Shown here: positions 22,404-37,500 of the stretch, piece after piece
Position numbering within the stretch: position 1 is the stretch's first letter
How the letters are laid out: each line of letters opens with the position of its first letter
NCBI RefSeq assembly: GCF_020085105.1
Contig: NC_058052.1
Span: 22,387,733-22,451,732 of the forward strand
Length of the DNA: 64,000 nt
DNA from: Siniperca chuatsi
Taxonomy: Eukaryota; Chordata; Actinopteri; Centrarchiformes; Sinipercidae
Direction: 5' to 3'
Notes under the pieces: generated by a model
Databases searched by the model: none
Told to the model about the DNA's origin: nothing
What the model saw: only the letters and a program-made list of their open reading frames with translations
Position numbers and translations under genes: made by a program

Positions 22404-25400
22404 CCTTTGTGCAACCACGCAGGCTGATCAACTATCTGCAATATGGCTTTGAAAACACCAGGGGGCAGCATTGATACACCACAGAGAGGAGGAAGGAGTG
22501 GTGGACGAGAGTGGAGGGAAGGTAAGTGATTAGAAAAAGGAGAAAAGAGGAGGTGGGTGTTGACCAGAGAGGAGAGAGAGAGTGGGCAAAGGAGGAGATG
22601 CAAAGGTCAGAAAGAAGAACAGGAAAAAAAGAGGAGAAGAAAATTAAATAACATGACAGGGAGAGAGAGAAAATGAGAAGGGGGGATATGAGAGAAAAGG
22701 GTGGAGGACAAGAGGGAGTAGAGGAAGAGATGAAAAAAGATGAGAACAGAAATGTAGAGAGGGAAGACGGCAGGTAAGAGGAGGAGAGGAAAGTGGAGAA
22801 CTGGGTTGAGAGGGGCAGGGATGGAGGAGAGAGAAGAGGAAAGCAAAAGAGAAGAAGGGTAGACGGAAAGGGAGATGAGAGAAGAGGAAAGAAGAGAACT
22901 TATTGCCTCTTTAGATGTGAAATGAATGAGATGAAAAAATGATTAAGAGGACGACAAAGGTGTAGAGGGAGGACAGGAGAAGAAACAAAGAGGAGAGGAA
23001 ACAAGAAAAGGAGAGAAAAACAGATAGGAAGAGCAGAGAAGAAAAAGAAAACAATAGAAACAGAAAAAGGAGAGGAGGAGGCAGTGACACAGCAGAACAG
23101 CAGACAGTAAAGGGTCTATGTCACAATGTGTGTGTGTGTGTTTGACTGAGCACGCAGATATGTGTATGCAGTATGTATGTGTGTGTCTACACGTGTGTGA
23201 GAGAGAGAGAGACACAGAGAGAGAGACAGAACAAGGATGTGTGTGTGAAAGAATGTCAGCATTTTCCTTAAGAGTTTAAATATTTACCTTATGAAATAAA
23301 ATAGCTTGAATATTGTAGAGCTTGTGTATGCAGTATGTATATGTGTGTGTACACGAGAGCGAGAGAGACACTGTGTAAATATGATGAAGAAGTATGTTGT
23401 ACTGTAGAGTGTGAAAATATGAGTGTGTGTGTGTGTATGTATGTGGCGTCTTGATAACATATGAACAAACTTAATGACGAACTGTGCAACACACACACGC
23501 ACACAGTGAAAAGAGTAGAAAGTTTCTGTTGCTGAGATATAAATTCACCACAAATCCCAAACAGTGAGTGGAGCTGCTGAACGTCACTATGACAAATAAA
23601 ACTAGCCAGTTATATTTATGAGCTAATTAAGCTGAGTTAATTAAGATAATTTAAGCACTGATTAGAAGATATTTTTATGCCGTACTTCTCTCTTTACATA
23701 ATGTGTTATGAATAAAACTCAAATTTTAAAGTAGTTTTAAGCATTTAAGACTACTATAACTACTTTATCATTTTATGTTTAATGGTGTATAAATCAGGGT
23801 TTTTAGCCACTGGTTTTTGGGGGGCAGAACTCCACAACAAGCTACAAATTATGGCTTTATAAAGTTGTTGGGTAACGTGATAGCAAACTGTTGCCCGTTT
23901 ACACATTGAGCAGATATGGAGCAACATTAGCATTTATTTGGAGTCGTGTTTCTTTCTGGCAAATGTAAGTCCAATATTTACTCTCCTTTGAGCTCTGTTT
24001 TGATCTCCAACAGCTCCTGAGGGGAATATCGGGATTTAGCTGCTAAAATGCTTTACAAGCGACATCTTTCACATTACACACAGTCATTTGATCCATTATT
24101 CAAATAAAAATATTAATTAAGTATAAAATAGCTAAATTATCTGCAGTTTACAATGACAGAAATTGAGTTAGTTAGTTGTCAATATTGATTACAGGATGAT
24201 ATTTAAAATAGCATACACACCCGCTGAGAAACCAACTCTGATTATTGGCAGCTCCATTTTGAGAAACATGAAGTTAGCGACACCAGCGACCACAGTCAAA
24301 TGTATTCCTGTGGCCAGAGCGGGCGACGCTGAATCCTATTTAAAACTGCTGGCTAAGGATAAATGTAAATACAGTAAGCTTGTTATTCACGTCGGCGGTA
24401 ACGACTCCCGATTCCGCCAATTGGAGGTCACTAAAGATAATGTTGAGTCGGTGTGTACATATGCAAAGACAATGTCGGACTCCGTAGTTTTCTCTGGGCC
24501 CCTGCCAAACCTGACCAGTGATGACATGTTTAGCCGCATGTCTTCTTTCTGCCGCTGGCTGTCGAAATGGTGTCCAGCAAATGATGTGGGCTTTGTAGAT
24601 AATTAGCAGACTTTTTGGAGAAGACCTGGTCTGATTAGGAGAGACGGCATTCATTCCACTTTGGATGGAGCAGCTCTCATAGCCAGAAATCTGACTGATT
24701 TTATTAGTGGACCTAAACCATGACAACTCAGAGTTGAGACCAGGAGGCGGAGTTGCAGTCCTACACGCTTCTCTGCGCTACCAGAGCAGTTCAGAAACAG
24801 AAATACTTTATTGATCCCCGAGGGGAAACTCTTTAGACGGAGATACGGCAATAGGCAGCATGCCCATGATGCACCTCTTTCCTCTCTCCCTCTCCATCTG
24901 TATGCATTTCTATCCCATTATTGCATGTTACTAACTCGACATCTTCTCTCTCCGGTAGTTCTGTGTTTTCTTGTTTTTCTCCTCTCTCCTTCTGTCGCTT
25001 TCAGCAGGTACTTCTTCCTCTGGGGCTGCAGAGACCGGATCTGTGGTTGTGGGCCACCTGCTGCCCCCGTGTTCCTGTTCGACAACTGCTACTACAGTTG
25101 TTGTTAATGGCTCTGTTACTAATACGAACATCGTTTTTCCTATAGCTGTCATTCCTATTATTATTAATTTATTAACATTAACACTACAATTACATTTCTA
25201 CTGTTTTAGTGCAATGAGATAACTTCTGTTATGAATTGGCACTATATAAATAAAATTGAATTTAATTGAATACACAGGGAGTAGACACAATAATATGAAG
25301 ACCTTTACAATCTAATGTGATTCCATAAAGAAGCTCTGCATGAAACATCTAAACTGAGATGTCACTTCAACACTTTGGTTTAAATCTTTGTTGTACTTAC

Positions 25401-28400
25401 TGGAGCTGTGCTGGTATTATTTTTGCTGTGGCTGTGCGGTAGTGGGTGGGTTTGTTTTTCGGCTGGTATCTGTTTTGTTACAAAATACTATGGTTACTTC
25501 CGAGGCGGCAGTTTGTTGTGGTGGTGTACTGAATTCAGCTCTATTGTAAGATGTTAACAGTATTCACCAGACATCTTTAGTGCATCTAAAATTCTATACA
25601 AATACAAGAATATCTATATGCAACAGTGAAGTGGGAAGACAATGAAGAAGTGATAATACATTAGATAATATCCATCTTCAAATATTTATTCATTCTGTGG
25701 AAAAGATATGAAAGCAAACGTGACTTTTATTGCTTTGGAGATTTTAAAGCTACCGCTGCTCATATTGTGAGTGTGTGTGAGTGAAAGAGAGGGAGATACA
25801 AATACTCACTGGCTCAAAAATGAAGCATTGACACACCCATTTTACACGCTGACGATAAAACCAACAAGAAAAGCCAAAAACAAAAGCAAAAAGATCAGAA
25901 GTGCAAAACCTCCATCATCTCTGCACTGGACACAAGACTTCTACCAAAGCCAATTTTACAGCTGAATATCTCCCTACTGTCCACTGTTTGGTAACAGGCA
26001 TATTCAACTCTAAGGGGCACTGCCACCAGTCTAAATGTCCAACTTAGACAGGAACTTTACCACAACATGCACATCTTTGTTTTTGACAGAAAGTCTTGGA
26101 CCAAAAATAAATGCTTTCTTCAAAACCCTGAAACCATGACTTCCTAAGTGACCTAAAACACCACAAAAATAAATGTGCTAATGTCTCATCTTGTGAGTTG
26201 ATCCAGGTGTGCCATGTGTCTGTATCTATTACTCTGGGTTTTTCCTATGGGCAGATTGTGCAGGGACCACCAGCAGCCTTTCGTGGGACTTATCTGGGCA
26301 CAAAAAAAACAACACACACAAAAAAAAAAAACACAGTTCACCTTGACGCTTTCATCACCACGAGAGATCGTAAGTGACAGAACAGTGTTGAATTTCAGCT
26401 TAGGGAACTTCAAAGTCAAGATCTGCCTTCAGCTTCACTTGTTATGTAACACACATTTCAGTAAAGGATTTATAATTTGACTGCAGGGCCAGAGCAGAAG
26501 GATTGGGGTCAGGGTAGCAGCAGCCACCCAAAACACTGAAAACACAACCCTGCAGCACACACACACACACGTGGTGATGCGTCTCTGCTAAATCCTAATA
26601 ATTCCACGCAACCCCACATTCTGGGCACATTTTCTTATCTTTCTCTACCTTGAACAAACATGCATACCTGAAGTATATACAGTTATTACTAATTGTGTTC
26701 ATAGCTTAAAGGCAAACTATATATATACACACAACATTCTGCTTGCATACTGTGGCTACCAGCCTGTAAAGGAGGGCAGCAACATATCCTTTCTTCCGGT
26801 CAAGTGTGAGCATTTGAGCTTGTGCGTAGTTGAGGATAAGGAAACTCTCTGCAAGGATCCCGACCAGATGGGATCTCAAAACGCTGTTTTCGTAAATCAA
26901 CATTCAACAAGTTATTAATTCTCATGTTTCAAAGTGACTTGTAGCTACTTACAGCCAGTTTCTATTTGACGTGTGTGTAAATGTCTCCAGTGATGTTGAG
27001 CTTTTGGCTTGGAATTTGTCATTTTAGGTGAAGATGCAGCAGTTTTGGCGGCACATTAGCAGCAGAGCAGATGGGCTGAGTTTTTCTTCACCGGATGAGC
27101 GACAGAATGGCGGTGGGAGGATGCTTCTAGCTCGCTCTCACTTCTGTTTTATCTCTTATTTTCTCAATCTGTTGCTGCATGTCTCCCTATCTGTATCAGT
27201 CTATTTGCTGCAGTGCAGGGGAGGAGTTTTCACCACATGGAACCAGAAGGCGCTGCGAGAGCACAAGCCTCCAACAACACTTCTCTGAAGTACCTTTGAT
27301 ATCTTGACTCTGCAAACGCAATGAATAGTGTAAAGAGTCTATTTACTCCTGCACAACTGAAAAGATTTCCATCCAGTGCTGTAGAGGACGCATCCTTGTT
27401 ATAGAAATATTACACATCAATATCTGACTTCATACATTACATCAATTTTATCTGTACTTAATGTAACTGTCTTATAGACATGACCTGCACTGATATTTTT
27501 GTGCATTACAGTTAATAATTGTGTTAATAAATGTGTTTTCTTAATAATATTTACTAGTTACTAGTAATTTTTTATGCAAATTGTTTATGTTTATATGGTA
27601 ACATTGTATATCATGTTTTAGTGGATCTAATTCTGTGTTTCCTTAGATTTTGTAGTAAGATTTATACAGCCAGACCCTTTATTCTGGCATAATTTCAAGT
27701 GGTGGCTAAAATTAACTTACATGAACATTGTGTTCCTCAATTGACTATTTTGACAAACTATTATACACTATGATGTATATACTTTATACTTTTATGTTTA
27801 TGGGTCAACTTTCATGAACGCCATATTCCCAATTAAATTTTCACAACCATCCTGCTCCTGATGAGAGTTGTGCCTCTAGATTAACTTTCAAAATCACTCT
27901 AACGCAAAACTGTAGGCAGCAGGCTTTTATCTTCAAATTTATTAATTAAAAACATATGAAATTCTATTATTTTAAGTCCTGTAATTAAAGTGGCAATCTT
28001 TGATGTTGTTTAGACAACCACACTATCAAACATAGTTGGAAAAGCACCATTCATTTAACAATGGTCCAAATGGGATTCCTGGTACTGTAGTTTCTTGTAA
28101 TTTTCTTGAATTACAAAAACATCTTTATGAGTTGCAGCAGGATTATATTTCTTCAAATTACATATATAGATGAGAGAGGATATGTACTTTTAACCAGCCT
28201 GTATCACAAATATAAGTTATGCTTTTAACAAATTAATAATCAACCTGTATTAATGCCCTTTATGTTCACTTTAGATATGAGGTTTTGTAATCCAATTGAA
28301 AGTTCTTGGAAAGTTGCTCTCATCCGGCCAGCTATGTATTTACTTTCAGCAAAACTTTCAAGGTTGTTGACTTCAGGGAGAGAAAAAAAAAAAAAAAAAA

Positions 28401-29832
28401 GAGAAAGAGAAAACCCCCTGTTCTGACAACGTTCCATCTCTGATAATGAAATCACTGAGTCCTGTCCAAGTGGCTGCTGTACCTGGAGAGAGGCCATGAA
28501 CATCACTTTTCTCTCTGTCGCTCTAACTCTCCTCCCTTCTTTTCTTTGGTGTTACCTCTGCTCTCTGTCATCCCTCGCTCTCTTCGTCCTCTCTCTAAAA
28601 AGGTCCAACTGATTGCAGTTCTTACTGAGGCTGTGCCAGAGATGTGCAGATTCAACTTGATGGAAATTGTTGAGGCTGTGGTATGTAAAGTTATTGTATT
28701 GTATTACATTATGATGCATGTTCTTCATTGGATGTTTCTCTGTATTCTACTCTTGCATGTCCTCACACACCTCTGCCTAAACTTGCATAAATAATTTTTT
28801 TTACCTCTTGGGGGTAGCACAACAAGCTGTAAAGACAACATTGGCATATTTTTACCTTATAAAGTTAGCAAACCGTTGCTTATTTACATATCCAGCAGAC
28901 ATGGAGCAACATTAACATTTATTTATTTGGATTTCAGGTCAACGTGGAGCTGGATTTAAGGTTGACGCAAGGGATTAATGGCAGTCCCAACTAAGTGCCT
29001 TTGGCATAGGTTTTGATTTATAGTTGAGCGTCAGATTTCACCCATTAATATCACCTCCGCCACACTAGACGCATGTATTGTATATGATGAGGGCATATAG
29101 TGCTTTCTATTCCCCACAGTAACTGTGTTTACATTATTTCATTTTCTTTGTGATACAGAGCGACGATCATTTGATAATTTTGGTATATGTATCTAAACTC
29201 AGGTATTGTAAAATTTCAAATGACACCAACCACAAGTATTTATTACAGTAAATACACTGGAAATCATAACTTATGGAGTACATCCTGAACAGTATATAGG
29301 AGTCCATATGTTTTGAATATGTATTTAGATGATTTAATGAATACCCTTAACCTTTCTCCTCTCCTTTCTATTCACTTTCCTCTGTCTCTCTCTCATCTCC
29401 TGACTTCCTAACTCACTCTCAACTTTTCCTCCACCTCTCTCACTTTCTCTCCCACTCTTCCTCCCTCCCTCCCTCTTCCTCCTCTCCTGTTGGATGTGTT
29501 CACTAATGGCATGCCGGCATCATCGTCCTTGGGAGACAAGGCTTTTATTCCAGTAAGCCTTTTTCATTTCATTAGGCCTGAATTTATAGTGGCACACACA
29601 CACACACCCAGATACACACAGAAGATATATTTATAGAGGAAGATGGCTCCATAAAAGCGTCCATCAGTTTCCTGGGGGAAGCCTAATGTCTGTGACACCA
29701 CTCTTATTTATGCAGGCAGGAGGGCTGGGGAAGACTATCAATGTGGCACACACAGCATGTGAATCCCTGTGCAAGTTAATGTGTGTGTGGGGCACACACA
29801 CACATTTGGGTCTTCCTACATTGAACAACTGT

Positions 29833-29863
<31 letters not shown>

Positions 29864-29964
29864 AACTTGCGGCATTACCACCATTAGTGCTAATTGAATT
29901 AAGGTAAAATACAATTTGACAGAGAATCTAAATGAACCAGGTCTGTCCATACAGCTGATCTTAT

Positions 29965-30037
<73 letters not shown>

Positions 30038-31491
30038 TTCTCACAATGAAGCATCCATAATTACCAAATGTATAACTTAACTTATTATTATTAAAAATTA
30101 TGATTTCTCTTCAGGTCTAACAAGGTCTAGATGAGCTACTTGATGTAGAAATTAGTTTTTTTTTGTCCGCGTAAACAGTTCGGTGCAGCATCTTTGTATT
30201 AAAAAAGCCAGCATTCATGAGTGAACACGATTGCTTTAGGGTTGATGAAATTATTCTATTTGCTTTGTATCAAACACGGATGCAAATGTGACTTTTTAGA
30301 AATTACACTATACACTAAAAATTGTTCAAAACTGAACATTTTAATAACCGTCTTATCTCCCCACACTGCAGCCGCAAAATGACATAAAATTTCATGCTCA
30401 ACTGCAGCTACCCTTGCTCAGCAAATTTGCCTCCAACACCATCCATGTGTACACGCCACACTGGATTTTCCACCATTTTGAGTTTCCTGAAAACAGCTTC
30501 CTCCTCTGAGGCTTTCTGCATCATTATTCTGTACAGTTTGATTTCGTGAGCCGCGACCACATACCAATCCGCACAGTGTTGGATAGCGCGCCAGAAAGAT
30601 GTTATCTGACGGGAACTGATCATCCATTTACACCTCTCCCGAGTTTCAGCTAACTGTTTAGCTGCTGGTGATGATGTGTCAATATTGTGTTCACAACTTG
30701 TTTCTGCTGCTTCAAGTGGACAAAAAAGTCAGTTATTGAAGGTTTAAACATAATAAATTTTTTGTCAAAATTAGGAGAAAGGAGTTTATATAAAACTTCA
30801 TAAAATTTGTTCTCTCAGTATATCTAATGTGACAATTTTATGATAGTTTAATATGTTTGTGTGCAGCTTAATACCGTTTTTATATTAGATTCAGTGCTGT
30901 TTTCTTAATATTTCAAGCAGTTTTCGATGTAGCTGTCTAGTTTTGTGTGTTGACTGATAATTTTGTGTAATTACTAGAAACACCATCCAGTGATACATTT
31001 TTTTCCAAGGCTATTTGACAGGAAGTGTTAGGGAAAAATAGTAAAAAGTAAAGAAATAAGAGAATGAATGAATACTTAGAAAAATACACCATATATTAAA
31101 ATAAAACATGTGATGCAGTGTTCCACAAGGTCTGAATGAAGCTCTTACAAGAACAATGTTGCTGACAAATCAAGCTTCTATGTTTGTGTATGTCAGTTTG
31201 TGGTTTGTTTAGTCAGCGGAAAGAGAGACACTCACCTCAATGACACGTGAATCAAAGTCTTCGTAAGTTTCTGTCGAGAGAGGGGGAAAGAAAGAAAGAT
31301 TAAACCAGGCTCCTGCTAGCGCAACAAATACCCAGAAGTCCTTGCAGCAGTGTAACGAGTTGACACTTTTCATTGTCAGTGACATCTGAAGGATGTTAGT
31401 CTTCCAACAGCAGCTGGTTCACTTCTAACCAATTAACAACAAACAAAGGAGAGCTGACTCAAAGGCTCTGAGGAGAAAACACACACACACA

Positions 31492-31531
<40 letters not shown>

Positions 31532-34500
31532 TCTCACCTGGGACATTAGCTCACCATCTGTAAGAAAACTAAACTTAATCAGAGACAAGCAACCTAGTTA
31601 CAGCTCTCTGCATTCACCAGGCCCACTGTGTATTGTGTGTGTGTGTGTGAGTGTGTTTGCGTAAAAGAAAGTGTTTGTACATAGGAGAGAGAGCGCAAGT
31701 GTATTTCACGGTGTGAACGCTTGTTAGTACGGTGACGAGTGAGAGGAAATATCAATAGGAATAAGAGAAAAAGACAGCAGAGGAGGGTGAGAAAGGAACA
31801 GTGAGCCAATAAGAGACCCAATACAAGAAGAGGGAGCAAGAAGCAAGAAAATGTGCTTTCCGACTAGAGAGCCTCGTCCCTCATCTGTCAGCAGTTTGAG
31901 GTAAATGGGCTGAACTCAAGGGTAAACAGCAAAGACCAAAGTTTAAACGGTGTAATAAGGCTGGGAATAGGAGGCTAGCAGCTCCATCAGTGAATCAGGT
32001 GGATTTTTACCTGCAGTGTTTGTAATGAAGAGTTGATCAGGCTGGAGATGCACCTTTATGGGCTTCAGAGACTGTTTACAATACAATATTACATTTAACC
32101 TTCAACCCCAAATCCTGATATAAACCCTCCTGGTACAGCAGGCAGGGCTGAAAAGATGGTGAGGGAAAGCAGATCGTTTTGGGTCTACAGCACTGATGCA
32201 CTTCTTTTCAATAAAGTCTCCACTGAAACCTAGAAGAATTCAACTGTAGTAGGTCTTTATTGTCCCCATAGGGCAATTACTTGTACAGTCAATTAAAAAA
32301 CAAACATCATAAGCATAAAAACAGGAATAAGAGAAGGCAGATATATTGACATGTAATAGCAGTTAGACAAACTCACAGGTGCTGTTTTTTGTCTCAACAT
32401 TTAGCTCACACCAGTGTGCCAACATAATTGTTCACAATGCTGATGCTAGCATATTGATGTTTAGCAGGTATAATGTTTATCATGTTCTCCCTGTTGGTTT
32501 AGTATGTTAGCATGCTAACATTTGCTAATTAGCATTAAACACAAAGTACGTATGAGGCTGATGAGAATGTCATTAGTTTTGCAGGTGTTTGGTCAAAAAC
32601 CAAAGTACTGGACAAAAGGAAACTTGATGATGGTACTGAGTTAACAGTCAGGTATCTGTACAAATTTCATTGCAATCCAACAGTTGTCGAGATATTACAG
32701 TCTGGACCAAAGTAGTGGACTGACCAACCTACTGACCAACATTGTCATCCCTAGTGTTGCATTTTAATGAAACTGTGTGCTCATTTAGGTTTCTTGTCCA
32801 AGAACAGAGAAGAAAAAAGACAAGAGTGTGTGGAAGGAAAGAGATAAATAGAGGAGGTGATGGAGAAAAGAGAAAAATGGATTGAGAGACAGGAGGAGAG
32901 AAAGACTAAAAGGAAGGAAGAAGGCAAAAAAGAATGACAAAAGAGACAGAAAGTGAGAGAAAAACAGAAGAAGGCAGAGAATTGAGGGAGGGAAATGGGG
33001 AGATAGTAGAAAGAGAGACAGAGACAGAGAGAGAATGAAAAGTGTGAGATAGAGAAAGATAGAAAAGAAGAAAAAAAAGACACACAGAAAGCCATACATC
33101 AAGAAAAAGGGAGAAAGAGAGAGATGTCTTTCTAAATTAGGAAATTAGCCCACTTGACACATTCTCATTCACTTCATCAGTCCTAATGGGCCACCATACA
33201 GGCCTGTCACTCTCCTCTCTCTCACACTCAGGGAAGCCTATACCCTGTATTGTTCCTCTACTGCTTCATCCAACTCTGCTTTTTCCATCACTGCAGTCAT
33301 CTACAGCTGGACTGACGGAACATCTTGAGATATATGAATCTGGCTTAAGTGTTACAAACAACACACACACACACACACACACACACACATTTACATGTTT
33401 CTAAACTGTGTGAGTGTTTGCATGTAGTTTACCTCCATTGGGTCCAGGGTCAGGGGGGCCCAGGCTGATGCCCCCCCAGGAGTTTCCTGTCCATCCTCTT
33501 TCCCTCTTCACCTTCATCTTCCTCTTCCTCTCCCACTCATCCCTCATACGCACTGCAGAAAGACATGACCAACAAATTCAGCACCGAAGCCCCAAGAACA
33601 TACAGAGGCCACAGCTGACTTCAAAGAGCACATGATACACATCAAAGGTGCTATTTGTCATTGTCAAATTAACTGTAATTATCTTTAACAAATGAGATCA
33701 CAGTGGAAACAAATTGGCGGCTTCTATCTCACACAAGTGGTGCTGTTGGTGCTTCTGTTTTTGTCCTCTATTTAGTGTAATGGTACGTGTATCTTACCCG
33801 AACCATTCGCTACAGGATGTTCGGTTTGGTATTCGACTTCCTCGGTTCAGTACGCCCTGTGACCCAAAGAATTACTGTCAAAATAGTTTATGTTGCCTAC
33901 TTGCACGCGCAGAACAGAAATTCTAGAGCACAAGTTTTACCCAGAACATTTTGGCAGCGCACCAGTTGTTGTCTATCGGCTTAGCCTGGTTAGCCAGGTT
34001 AGTGTTGCTGCCTCCGAATGGCAAACACAAATAAGAGACCAGAGCTGGAGGATCCAGACATGTAGATCCACTGTATGGGAGCATTAGTTACGTTACGTTT
34101 TAGTGTAAAACTGTATGCCGACATTGTTCAACTGAAGTCGGATAGGTCTGTGGAAACACTTCAAACATGACCATTATGACGGCATCACGTGAATGTGTCG
34201 ATTAGCGGAACGAAACAAAAACTGGAAGGGGAGTCCTTCTCCCCACAGCGTTCAGGCAGACTCTCACTGCAGATTCGGACCGTACCAAAGTAATAACTAA
34301 TGCTATAGGAGTGTTTAACGCTGCAGATATGCGACCATACAATGAAAAATTTAAGCATATGGTCAAAATGCTTGAGCCCCGCTACAATGTGTCTTCACGT
34401 GTGCATTTTAGTCAGTTCGTTGTGCTTGCTCTGCATACACGAGTCAAGCTGCAGTTGTTCGGGAATTATCAACAGGTCAGAGTCTTACGATGGAGCATTA

Positions 34501-37500
34501 ATGACATTTGTGTTATTTATTTTCATTTATTTTTTCTTATTGACAATATGCCAGTATTAACTCTGCATTAACTTTTACAGCAAGAATTATGGCCAATGAG
34601 CCCCTGTTGAATGTTTGCATTTTTCAAAATAAATGACAACAATGTTATTTTCTGAATTTTTTTGGTTTTTCCTGCTGTACCAAAAACTTACCGAACCATG
34701 ACCCTAAAACTGAGGTACATACCGAACCGTGAATTTTGCGTACCATTACATCGCTACCTCTAGTAGCGCTATGAAGCTGTTTTTCTGAGTAGGTCCCCGT
34801 TTTGTTTGTCTCGTGCACACACACGCACGCTAGTGACACGGTTCACATTCCTGCCAATTGTTTCACACTATTCCACTGATTAGCAGGTGGCTGTAACAGG
34901 CAAGATATGCTACAGTGCGCCAGCAAAGGCAGGAAAGAAGAAGACTGCAAGCTAGTAAACATGGATGTAAACAATGCTGGATTTAAAATACTTAAAAAAA
35001 ATCTGATCTGCAAATGTTTTATGAGGAAGGAAATGCACTCGACACATTTGTTAGACCTCAAGGAAACACATAGTGAGTTTTAGCAACACTGAATGTACGG
35101 GGCCTCTTTAAGACGTCATCAGGTAATTTTTCTATTGGCCTGTGATTCTTTTAACCTACCATTACTAAAAACTCCGACAACTTTTGTTCCATTTGCTCTG
35201 AAAAAAACAGGGGCCTCTTCTGGTTTACAAAGCAATTAGCAGATTTTCCCTCCAAGGTTGACTCAGCAGGTCCCAGAGGAAAATGTATTGACAATTCATG
35301 ACAGCAGTGATATAATTTGATCCAGTTTCTTGGGTAAAATCAAATGAGTGAATATGTGCCTAAATCCATACAGGTTTGGTTAAGGTAGCAGTAAGTGCAT
35401 CAGTATGTGATTTATCATTTATGTTCATTTTGTATGTCTGCGTGTCCAGAAACTGAAGTGTGCTTGTTTGTATTCAGTGGATTCTGGCTCTGTACCTAGT
35501 TCAGCTTGCACCTCCTGCTGCTCAGTCTCGCCTCTGCGACTCATGCTCTGCAGAGTCCCATCCTTTAGCACCGGAGCGTTCAGACCAGGCCACAGAAAAC
35601 CACCACGACCTGTGGGTTAAAGACACAGACAGACAGAGAAAAAACACAGACAATCTGTAAATTGGAGAACACCAGAGAGGAGGACTTAAAGGGTGCAAGA
35701 GAAGAAAATATATAGTGGAATTCTTTTTCCAAATCTATATTTCTTATGCTAGAAAATAAATTCTGGCACAAACATAGAATAAGCCTATTAAAGCGAGTAC
35801 ATCATTTCTTTTGTTCTAGTATATGGACAACTGAAAGAGTAGCGAATAACAAAAAATGAATGTCTCATTTCAATACAGTACATAAATAAATAAGCAGATA
35901 ATCTACCACAGATGTATTTGACTTTAGGGTGCCTACAGGTTTAACAAAATTCAATTTAAGAGCAGTTTAAAACTTGCTATCTGGAAATGACCTTTTGCCT
36001 AAACAGTTGCCTAAAAGTTCCTGCATTAGTCTTAAATACCCTGACTGACAATAGATAGAGCCGAGCTGGAAGCCAAACCGATAATCAAAGTATGAGGAGT
36101 GGTTTGCATGACAATGCAATACAAAACATTAATTTGATTAATTTTAAATTTGATAATTTAAGACTTTTCCACCACCACAGACAGATGAGAAGGGATCATA
36201 AAAGAGCGATAGAGATATTTAAGTGAAAACAAGAAAAAGAGGACAGCCAGAGTGAATGAAGGGTAATTCCTCGCCCTAGTAGAGCGGTGTAATAAATTAA
36301 TCAACATTAACTATTGAATATTCGAGTCTGTCATGTCCATCAGCACAGCAGCACACAACTTAACAGAAAATTAGGAGAAATTTTAGCGCTTCTGAACAAC
36401 AAAAATAATGTAAACAATCTGATTTCATATTTAGAAAGTATGGAACATACTTACAGAAAACTGAACAAAGAGCTTCTAATCGCTTAACTCTTAACTGCAC
36501 CCACGAAAGTCAAGATGAACCTCTGCTGCAGAGACTAAAAAAAATGAAGACAGACAGCTGATGGACACAGAGGTAGATGACGTCTCACCTTCTCCGATGT
36601 TCTGTCCTCGGTTCAGGTCCCTCTTCAGTTTGCGCTTGGTTCTCTTCCCTCGGCCCTTCCTGGCTCCGGAACCCGACTCCGCCAACACACCTTTCCACAA
36701 CTCTTCAGCCGTTACTGTAAACACACACAAATGCGCGCGCGCCCACACACACACACACACACGAACAAACAAACATCACCATAACAGATCTAAAGATCTC
36801 TCAGTATCTTTTCTCCATTTCATCTGTATAACAAAAGAAAACAAAGAGAAAAAAGAACGACTGAGACAACTGGCCACCACCCAAACTTTTCTGAACGCAC
36901 AATGGTAGTCCAATAAGATAAAATACAGGGCCTTCATCAGCAAATAGTGCTGGTGCTGAGCTCTCAATTCAAACAAAAAGACATCCAAGTACCCAAAAAC
37001 TACAGAAAAGAATGATTCATGAAGTCAAACTGTGCTGATTCACAACCAACCTTAGTCAAGTAGAAGTGTTTAACTGTATCCTGATTTTAGCTTATACAAT
37101 TAAATGTGCAGCTTTTAGCATTTTAACATCAATAAATCACAGCCACATTCTTTTAATTACTGTAGAGCTGCAACAATCAATAGATTAGTTGATCAACAAA
37201 AAATAATTAAGTCGGCAACTTCACCTGAGTCCATTTTCTCACCTGCTACACCTTCACAACAGTGATTTAGCTCTAGTCACCAAGCCAGAACACTACAATT
37301 CAAGAAGACTATGAGTGTAATTTCTTAGGTATAATGCAGCTGAATTTAGGCATCCCACTAAAGCCAGCTGTTCTGTGGATGTATGGACTCTGGGGGCTGT
37401 AAGGGCCAGGAATAAAGATGTCCAATAGGTGACATATGAGATCGCCCAGGGACTGTAATTAAAATACATTAAACTCTCAGTGTTCGCAAAAACCTGGCAC

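Noticed and set aside
24196-24606. Host esterase gene
   Set aside because: The SGNH motifs match LINE-encoded ORF1 esterases, a stop interrupts the domain, and a LINE-like 3' tail follows.
32781-33102. Two overlapping minus-strand frames of about 105 codons
   Set aside because: Low-complexity translation of an AG-rich tract.
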